Shown here: positions 58,622 to 64,000 of the stretch, piece after piece
How positions within the stretch are numbered: the first letter of the stretch is position 1
Layout: the number at the start of each line of letters is the position of its first letter
Origin: Actinomycetes bacterium
GTDB taxonomy: Bacteria > Actinomycetota > Actinomycetes > Streptosporangiales > Streptosporangiaceae
Direction: 5' to 3'
NCBI GenBank assembly: GCA_025964575.1
Contig: JAOPYO010000035.1
Coordinates: 47,356 to 111,355 of the forward strand
DNA: 64,000 nt
The notes under the pieces: model-generated
Databases searched by the model: none
Told to the model about the DNA's origin: nothing
What the model saw: only the letters and a program-made list of their open reading frames with translations
Made by a program: the position numbers and the translations under genes

Positions 58622-59805
58622 CAGAGTGCTCCGCCCGCGACGGCGAGTTCCTGCTCCCAGGGGGGCTGCCCGGTCCAGAGGGCCGGCGGCACGGCGCCCT
58701 GCAGGGCGATGGCGGCGATGAAAGCCGCCGGATCCTCGGTCACGGCTTCCTGCGCCGGCGGAATGGCTTGTGCGGTTCGCAGGCTGTCCGCCAACTCGGC
58801 GGGCTGCCGCGCCCAGGGTGCCCAGCCGGCCTGGTCGAGGGCGGCGGCGTTGGTGCTTCCATGCCCCGGCAGGCACCGGTAGCTGATCACCGGAAGGCCC
58901 GCCGCGATCGCCTCCAGTGAGCTGAGCCCGCCCGCGTTCTGCACCACCACCTGGCAGGCGCGCATCAGGGTGGGCATGTCGTCCACCCAGCCCAGGGCGA
59001 TCCCGGTGCCCTCCCGGGTGATCGCGTCCCGCAACGCGGTGTTGCGACCGCAGACGACGACCGGCACCGCCAGCCCGGTCGCCGCGACGTCCCGGGCCGT
59101 CTCCTCTACCTCCCCCACGCCCCACGACCCGGCGACCACCAGCGCCAACGGCCTGCCGCCCGGCAGGCCGAACCGCAGCCGTGCGGTGGCCTGTTCGAGG
59201 ACGGAATCGGCGGGCCGGAACGCGGGAGGAACGGCGGGCCCGGCGACCCGTATGCCGGCGGCCCCGTACCGTTCCGCCTGTGCCGCCGCCACGGGGTGCA
59301 GTGCCAGATGCGCATCGACGCCCTCGGCGACCCATAGCGGATGCACGGACATATCAGTCAGGTAAGTGACCACCGGCACGTCGAACAGCCCGCGCCGGCG
59401 AAGCCCGCCCAGGGCCTGACTGGCCAGTGGGTACGTGGAGACGACGGCAGCGGTGTCCGGCAGCAGAGCCCGGCGGATCCGCCGGGCGGCCGGCCTGGTG
59501 AGCCCGGCCGCCGCCGCGGCGAGCGGCCGATGGCGTTCCAGTGCTCCCAGCAGGCGTCCCCAGCTGCCCGGCGCGACGCGCAGCTGCAGCGCGTACGTCT
59601 CGCGCAGCCCGCGCCCCAGGGCCGCCGGGACCAGATCGAGGAAGTCGTGGCGGTCCACGGTGAAGCCACGGTCCCGCAGGCGCCGAGCCAGTTCGCCGGC
59701 GGCGCCGTCATGCCCGGCTCCCACACTGGCCGAGACGATGGTGATGCGTCGCTGGGTGCTCGCCGGAGTCAACGGCGTGCTCAGCGTGGTCAACGGTGTC
59801 CGCAC
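58621..59805 (-). CDS. MGDG synthase-type glycosyltransferase (GT28-like)
   Basis: A 394-residue GT-B-fold enzyme. The N-terminal MGDG-synthase domain (ITIVSASVGAGHDGAAGELA, then RLRDRGFTVDRHDFLDLVPA) binds the acceptor lipid; the C-terminal half has VDDMPTLMRACQVVVQNAGG with LSSLEAIAAGLPVISYRCLP, the UDP-sugar-binding signature of MurG-like enzymes. It probably glycosylates diacylglycerol or a polyprenyl lipid. The GTG start is uncertain. It is the third gene of the minus-strand operon that ends in the deacetylase. Confidence 0.87.
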   Translation of the reverse strand: MRTPLTTLSTPLTPASTQRRITIVSASVGAGHDGAAGELARRLRDRGFTVDRHDFLDLVPAALGRGLRETYALQLRVAPGSWGRLLGALERHRPLAAAAAGLTRPAARRIRRALLPDTAAVVSTYPLASQALGGLRRRGLFDVPVVTYLTDMSVHPLWVAEGVDAHLALHPVAAAQAERYGAAGIRVAGPAVPPAFRPADSVLEQATARLRFGLPGGRPLALVVAGSWGVGEVEETARDVAATGLAVPVVVCGRNTALRDAITREGTGIALGWVDDMPTLMRACQVVVQNAGGLSSLEAIAAGLPVISYRCLPGHGSTNAAALDQAGWAPWARQPAELADSLRTAQAIPPAQEAVTEDPAAFIAAIALQGAVPPALWTGQPPWEQELAVAGGAL

Positions 59806-59857
59806 AGGGGCACCTTTCTCTTGTGGCCGATCACGGCCGATCAGGGGATGAAGAAGG

Positions 59858-60331
59858 TCAGGCTGCGGCGGACTCGACAGTGGCGGTCTTCGCCCGCAGG
59901 GGGGTGACCGTAGCCGTCACGGAGGATGCCGCGCAGGTGAGCGACCGGTGAACACTCACCGCAATGGACGCGCACACGCCGGCGAGAGGCAGTTCGGCGC
60001 AGACCGCGAGCAGGACCGCCTCGGCGAGTTCCCAGCCCGGGAGTGCCGTCATCACGTCGAACCACGCGTCGACCAGAGCCAGTGCGCCGGTCGCCGCGGC
60101 CGTCAGCCCGGCACGCGCGTCGCGCCGGTAGGTGAGCCAGCCGGTGGAGGCCAGCCCGGCTGCCATCAGACAGTCGAAGCCGGTCCAGGCGAGCGACCAG
60201 TGCTGAGCGTCGGCGGTGCCGGGCAGCGTGGTGTAGAGCACCACCAGCCAGGGCACCAGGCCCGCGGCCACGGCGCCGAAGCCGACGGGCACCCATCGGG
60301 AGCGCCAGAGCGGCGCCGCGCTCTCAGCCAC
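59858..60331 (-). CDS. small integral membrane protein, four helices
   Basis: A 157-residue membrane protein with four predicted helices, including VGFGAVAAGLVPWLVVLYTT, WTGFDCLMAAGLASTGWLTY and ELAEAVLLAVCAELPLAGVC. The conserved-looking ALVDAWFDVMTA lies between helices two and three. No family name is recognised. The GTG at 60331 has GGAGGG seven bases upstream and overlaps the stop of the preceding gene, so the two are coupled. Its place before the glycosyltransferase suggests an envelope role. Confidence 0.75.
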   Translation of the reverse strand: MAESAAPLWRSRWVPVGFGAVAAGLVPWLVVLYTTLPGTADAQHWSLAWTGFDCLMAAGLASTGWLTYRRDARAGLTAAATGALALVDAWFDVMTALPGWELAEAVLLAVCAELPLAGVCASIAVSVHRSLTCAASSVTATVTPLRAKTATVESAAA

Positions 60332-60749
60332 GGAGAGCCCTCCGGCCGAGCCTGGTGGAGCTCGTGCTGGCGCCATCGGCGACCTGGACGGAGCGGAAGC
60401 CGCCCGCTGTCTCTGCCACCCAGAACCTGCCGGCCACCACTCGGCAGGCGGCCGGACGCACTCGCCGGCCGGATCGGAAGACCACCGTGACCTCGTTGCG
60501 GCCCGGCGGCAGCTCACCCCAGGCCAGCGACCACCGGCGGCCCCGGCCGCGCCCCCGTACCGCTCCGCGGATCAGGCCCGAGCCGAGGCCGCCGGCCACG
60601 GCCACGTCGTACAGACTGCCGCCCGCGTACACCTCCAGGGCGGGACGCCCATGGGTGGCGCGTCCCGCGCGAACCTCACAACCACTCTCCGGCAGATGCA
60701 GCACCGCGTCATCGGCGGCCTCACTCCTGTCCAGGACCATCTGCCCCAT
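60324..60749 (-). CDS. hypothetical protein, paralogue of the gene at 33508
   Basis: A 141-residue protein, probably beta-rich, with the blocks GRPALEVYAGGSLYDVAVAG, WSLAWGELPPGRNEVTVVFR and VVAGRFWVAETAGGFRSVQV. The same blocks, in the same order and spacing, occur in the protein at 33508-33948, so the two define a small unnamed family. The ATG at 60749 has GGAG upstream; a GTG one codon earlier is possible. It is the first gene of the operon with the four-helix membrane protein, glycosyltransferase and deacetylase. Confidence 0.75.
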   Translation of the reverse strand: MGQMVLDRSEAADDAVLHLPESGCEVRAGRATHGRPALEVYAGGSLYDVAVAGGLGSGLIRGAVRGRGRGRRWSLAWGELPPGRNEVTVVFRSGRRVRPAACRVVAGRFWVAETAGGFRSVQVADGASTSSTRLGRRALRG

Positions 60750-60908
60750 CACCGCTCCTCGTCTCGTCCTCGAACGATCACTACGATGCCCGCAGCGGGG
60801 GCCGTCTTCAGTAGCGCCTGATGCCGACTTGGGGTGGCACTGGCCCTACCCCCGAGGCGGGTACCCCCTCCATGGCGCGCTTTGGAGGCGCCGTCTACGG
60901 TTGGGCTC

Positions 60909-62222
60909 GTGACGTGGAAGAACGGCGGCCGAAGGCCCTGGATCACCCTCGGAGAGGTGCTGCTGGCGCCGTGGTCGTCGCGGACCTGGCTGGCGACGGC
61001 GCATGTACTGACCGGTGCCCCGATAGCCCTGGGCGCGGCCTCCGTGGTGTCCCTTGCCGCCGGTACGGCACTGACGCTGGCGATCACGATCGTGGCGATC
61101 CCGCTCGGGCTCGCGATGGTGCTGACGTGCTCCCGGTGGTTCACGAACGTGCAGCGGTCGCGATTCGCCGCGTTCATGGACGTGCACATCCCGCCGGTGC
61201 CGAGCGGCTCCGAGGGATCCACCGTGTGGAACCGGCTGGTCGCGGAGACCCGGTCGCCGAGGACATGGCGGCAGGTCGGCTTTCACCTGCTGTCGTTCGT
61301 GATCGAGACCTGCGGCGCGATCCCGGTGGCCCTCGCCTGGGCTGTCGGCATCGTGCTGAGCGGCGCGTTCCTCTATTCGGACGCGATTCCGGCCCTCGGC
61401 GGCCAGGTGCTGCCGGAGCACAGCGTCCACGGCTGGGATCTGAGCAGTTACTCCACCCTGACGGTGCTGACCGTGATCGGGGTGATCTCCTTCTTCGGCG
61501 CGCCATGGGTGGCGCGCGGGGTGGCGGCACTGGACGTGGCGGCGGCCGAGGCGCTGCTCGGGCCGAATCGCCGCGAGGAGCTGACCCACCGCGTGGAGAC
61601 GCTCTCCGAGAGCCGGGCCGCGGTGGTCGACGCCGCCGACGCCGAGCGCCGGCGCATCGAGCGGGATCTGCACGACGGCGCCCAGCAGAGACTCGTCTCA
61701 CTGGCGATGAACCTCGGCATGACCCGCGCCATGTTCACCGATCTACCGGAATCCGTGAAGGACGCGATCGCTCAGCACCACGAGGAGGCGAAGCTGGCCC
61801 TAGCCGAGCTGCGCGGCTTCGTGCGCGGCCTGCACCCCGCGGTGCTCAACGATCGTGGTCTGGACGCGGCCCTGTCCGGGCTCGCGGTGCGCTCCCCCGT
61901 GCCCGTACGGCTCCGGGTCGAGGTGCCCGTACGACCGTCGCCCACCAGCGAGGCGGTCGCGTACTTCGTCGTCTCGGAGGCCCTGGCGAACGCCGCCAAA
62001 CACGCTCAGGCGAGCCACGTCGAGGTCACCGCCGAGCGAGGGGATGACAGCCTTCGCCTGATTATCCGCGATGATGGCGTCGGGGGCGCCCGCGCCGACG
62101 GCCAAGGCGGCACGGGGCTGCGCGGCCTTGGCCAGCGGGTGGCCTCCGTCGACGGGACTCTGCATATCGACAGCCCGCCAGGCGGGCCGACCATCATCAC
62201 CGTGGAGCTACCATGCGCGTAG
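60909..62222 (+). CDS. NarL-type sensor histidine kinase
   Basis: A 437-residue membrane kinase. The N-terminal half has about four helices around two sensor-like loops (ALGAASVVSLAAGTALTLAI, HLLSFVIETCGAIPVALAWA). The HisKA_3 dimerisation segment holds the phospho-accepting His in ERDLHDGAQQRLVSLAMNLG, and the ATP-binding domain contains ALANAAKHAQASHVEV, RDDGVGGA and GTGLRGLGQRV. The GTG at 60909 lacks a ribosome binding site, so translation may be leaderless. It overlaps the response regulator gene by ten bases, so the two form one signalling pair. The signal is unknown. Confidence 0.9.
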   Translation: MTWKNGGRRPWITLGEVLLAPWSSRTWLATAHVLTGAPIALGAASVVSLAAGTALTLAITIVAIPLGLAMVLTCSRWFTNVQRSRFAAFMDVHIPPVPSGSEGSTVWNRLVAETRSPRTWRQVGFHLLSFVIETCGAIPVALAWAVGIVLSGAFLYSDAIPALGGQVLPEHSVHGWDLSSYSTLTVLTVIGVISFFGAPWVARGVAALDVAAAEALLGPNRREELTHRVETLSESRAAVVDAADAERRRIERDLHDGAQQRLVSLAMNLGMTRAMFTDLPESVKDAIAQHHEEAKLALAELRGFVRGLHPAVLNDRGLDAALSGLAVRSPVPVRLRVEVPVRPSPTSEAVAYFVVSEALANAAKHAQASHVEVTAERGDDSLRLIIRDDGVGGARADGQGGTGLRGLGQRVASVDGTLHIDSPPGGPTIITVELPCA

Positions 62223-62854
62223 TACTTGCCGAGGATTCCGTCCTGCTGCGGGAAGGCCTCGTCCGGTTGCTCGACCGGGCGGACATGCAGGTGGTCTCGG
62301 CGGTCGGCGATGCCGAGCAGCTGTTGCGCGCGGTCGAGGAACTGATGCCGGATGTGGTCGTCACCGACGTGCGCATGCCGCCCGACCACACAGACGAGGG
62401 GCTGCGTGCCGCACTGGTCATCCGGCGGCAGTGGCCGACGATGGGCGTGCTCGTGCTCTCGCAGTACGTCGAGGAGCGGTACGCCACCGACCTGCTCTCC
62501 GGCGAGACGAGCGGGGTCGGGTATCTGCTCAAGGACCGGGTGGCCGACGTCACCGAGTTCCTCGACGGGCTGCGCCGGGTGGCCGGTGGAGGTACGGTGC
62601 TGGACCCGGAGGTCGTCGCGCAGCTTCTTCTGCGCCATCGCAGCGACCCGCTGGACCGGCTGACCCCACGCGAGATGGACGTGCTGGGGCTGATGGCCGA
62701 GGGGCGTTCCAACGCCGGCATCGCCGCGGCGCTCGTGGTGAGCGAGAGTGCGGTGGCCAAGCACATCAACAACATCTTCGCCAAGCTCGACCTCGCCACC
62801 GCCGACAATGACCACCGCCGGGTGCTGGCGGTCCTGCGCTTCCTGAAGGTCTGA
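62213..62854 (+). CDS. NarL/LuxR-type response regulator
   Basis: A 213-residue regulator. The receiver domain (1-120) has the acidic pair in LAEDSVLLREGL, the phospho-acceptor Asp52 in VVVTDVRMPP and Lys in GYLLKDRVAD. The C-terminal LuxR helix-turn-helix reads LTPREMDVLGLMAEGRSNAG, then IAAALVVSESAVAKHINNIF. It would be phosphorylated by the upstream kinase. The adjacent DUF4097 gene, four bases downstream, is the likely co-transcribed partner. Confidence 0.93.
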   Translation: MRVVLAEDSVLLREGLVRLLDRADMQVVSAVGDAEQLLRAVEELMPDVVVTDVRMPPDHTDEGLRAALVIRRQWPTMGVLVLSQYVEERYATDLLSGETSGVGYLLKDRVADVTEFLDGLRRVAGGGTVLDPEVVAQLLLRHRSDPLDRLTPREMDVLGLMAEGRSNAGIAAALVVSESAVAKHINNIFAKLDLATADNDHRRVLAVLRFLKV

Positions 62855-62858
62855 GGAC

Positions 62859-63656
62859 ATGACCGTGACGGCCGGGCGGCCCACGATGGCTGGGCGAGAG
62901 CGCTCCCGGTGGCTGATCGCGGGCGGCGTCGTGACCGCCGTCGCCCTCGCCTTCACGTGCCTCTACGTCTGGGACTGGTTCGCGCGTGGCGAGGAGACCC
63001 AGCATCAGACCTACCACCAGCGGGTGAACCGGATCGTCGTGGACCTCAACATGGGCGATCTGACGATCACTGCGGGCGATACGGACCAGGTGTCGGTGGA
63101 TCGGGAGCTGACCTGGTCGATATTCAAGCCACAGGTCGAGGAGAGGTGGGATCCGGGGACCCAGACGCTCCGGGTGTGGTTTCACTGCGCTCCCACCATC
63201 ACCGGGAAATGCTCGGTCTCCTACATGCTGGGCGTACCACCGGACGTACCGGTCGAGGCCCGCACCGGCTCCGGAAACATCACCGTCCGCGAAATGCGCG
63301 GCGACCTACGCTTGTCGGCGACCTCCGGTAACGTGGACGTGGCGAACAGCCGCGGTACGGTCTGGGCGCACAGCACGTCGGGCAACGTCAGAGTGAACGG
63401 CGCGAGGTCGCAGAGTGTGGACGCCCGGACCACCTCGGGCGACGTCGACCTACGGTTCGCCGAGGCACCCGGCACCGTCAACGCCAAGACGACCTCCGGC
63501 AACGTGAACGTCGCCGTGCCCGCGGGAACGAGCTATTTCGTGGGCGCCCAGGCCCAGAGCGGCGAACAGAAGGTCTCCGTAGGTAGCGACCCCCGTGCGG
63601 AACACAAGATCTACGCACACGCCGGTTCCGGACACGTCCGCGTCGTCTACTCCTGA
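62859..63656 (+). CDS. DUF4097 family membrane-anchored beta-helix protein
   Basis: A 265-residue protein with one N-terminal helix (WLIAGGVVTAVALAFTCLYV) and an extracytoplasmic repeat domain rich in TSGNV/TSGDV motifs (for example LSATSGNVDVANSRG, AHSTSGNVRVNGARS, ARTTSGDVDLRFAE). This is the DUF4097 beta-helix, often beside LiaS/LiaR- or PspC-type envelope stress systems. Its position directly after a NarL-type two-component pair suggests the pair responds to envelope stress. Convergent with the next gene, with a 10-base overlap. Confidence 0.88.
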   Translation: MTVTAGRPTMAGRERSRWLIAGGVVTAVALAFTCLYVWDWFARGEETQHQTYHQRVNRIVVDLNMGDLTITAGDTDQVSVDRELTWSIFKPQVEERWDPGTQTLRVWFHCAPTITGKCSVSYMLGVPPDVPVEARTGSGNITVREMRGDLRLSATSGNVDVANSRGTVWAHSTSGNVRVNGARSQSVDARTTSGDVDLRFAEAPGTVNAKTTSGNVNVAVPAGTSYFVGAQAQSGEQKVSVGSDPRAEHKIYAHAGSGHVRVVYS

Positions 63657-64000
63657 TCCCGCGAGTCGATGAGGACGCATCGGGTTCCCCGGTAGATGGT
63701 GGACATGCACTTGTTGCAGTGCACGTATCGTGACTCGGTGGCCGGGTCACCGGCTATCCGGTTGATCAGATCGGGCTCCATCAGCAGCGCCCGTCCCATG
63801 GCGACGAACTGGAATCCCTCCGCCATGGCCAGGTCCATGCCCTGCCGATCGGTGATGCCGCCGAGCAGGATGAGCGGCATCGACAGCGCGGCCCGGAACC
63901 GGCGGGCCTCGGGCAGCAGGTAGGCGGGCCGATAGGGGTAGCTGCGCAGGAACTTCCGGCCGGAGAGGCGTATCGCCGTTCGCAGGGGCTGGGGGAATAC
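63647..64000 (-). CDS. old-yellow-enzyme family NADH:flavin oxidoreductase, 3' part
   Basis: Only the last 117 codons are inside the window; the gene continues past the right edge. The frame is open to the boundary and contains MPLILLGGITDRQGMDLAMA and FQFVAMGRALLMEPDLINRI. This is the conserved FMN-phosphate-binding end of the old-yellow-enzyme TIM barrel. The tail HCNKCMSTIYRGTRC has spaced cysteines like 2,4-dienoyl-CoA reductase-type members. Substrate and start are not visible. Confidence 0.85.
   Translation of the reverse strand, partial: VFPQPLRTAIRLSGRKFLRSYPYRPAYLLPEARRFRAALSMPLILLGGITDRQGMDLAMAEGFQFVAMGRALLMEPDLINRIAGDPATESRYVHCNKCMSTIYRGTRCVLIDSRDQE

Overview
The sequence is very GC-rich, uses GTG and TTG starts freely, and carries families typical of filamentous spore-forming Actinomycetota: geosmin synthase, DUF5999, DUF1876, remnants of DUF574 and XRE regulators, the garA/ftsR cell-division cluster and many TetR/MerR/LacI regulators. 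A Streptosporangiales or Streptomyces-like chromosome fits best. The genus cannot be fixed from the sequence alone. No rRNA, tRNA or CRISPR array was found.

Layout. 1-5.6 kb: small housekeeping and hypothetical genes, then a block of broken genes (4.2-5.0 kb) holding pieces of at least five genes. 5.6-10.7 kb: proline catabolism (P5C dehydrogenase, proline dehydrogenase) with a divergent PucR regulator and an EamA exporter. 10.7-18.9 kb: an operon for a peptide-type ABC importer, a CocE/NonD hydrolase and a TetR regulator. 19-25.5 kb: gap, DUF1876, a TPR protein, a decayed insertion sequence, and gcvP under a tandem glycine riboswitch. 25.7-37.8 kb: a flippase-like membrane protein and a conserved actinobacterial cluster (MerR, bifunctional nuclease, FtsR, GarA-type FHA, DUF881, small basic protein, DUF881, sugar nucleotidyltransferase fusion, PgsA), then a Nudix gene. 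38.1-38.7 kb: a secreted protein made mostly of 15-bp tandem repeats. 39-44.3 kb: a fructose-type ABC transporter, LacI regulator and PfkB kinase around a 36-bp palindromic operator.

44.8-49.6 kb: the most striking block, an operon encoding a family 2B encapsulin shell with an inserted cyclic-nucleotide-binding domain, a two-domain germacradienol/geosmin synthase, and a polyprenyl diphosphate synthase. It looks like an encapsulated geosmin pathway. The synthase carries the same 12-residue motif after each catalytic domain, and its LGTxAAR core also occurs at the N terminus of the shell protein.

50-64 kb: a secreted acid phosphatase, an ADP-ribosylglycohydrolase, and a tightly overlapping four-gene operon (52.2-57.8 kb). 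That operon encodes an ABC-ATPase homologue that has lost every catalytic motif, a binding lipoprotein, a fused double permease, and a membrane-anchored STAND-like protein without the P-loop lysine; it looks like an undescribed ABC-derived sensory or scaffold system. After it come a glycolipid/polysaccharide operon, a NarL-type two-component system with a DUF4097 protein, and the 3' end of an old-yellow-enzyme gene cut by the window edge.
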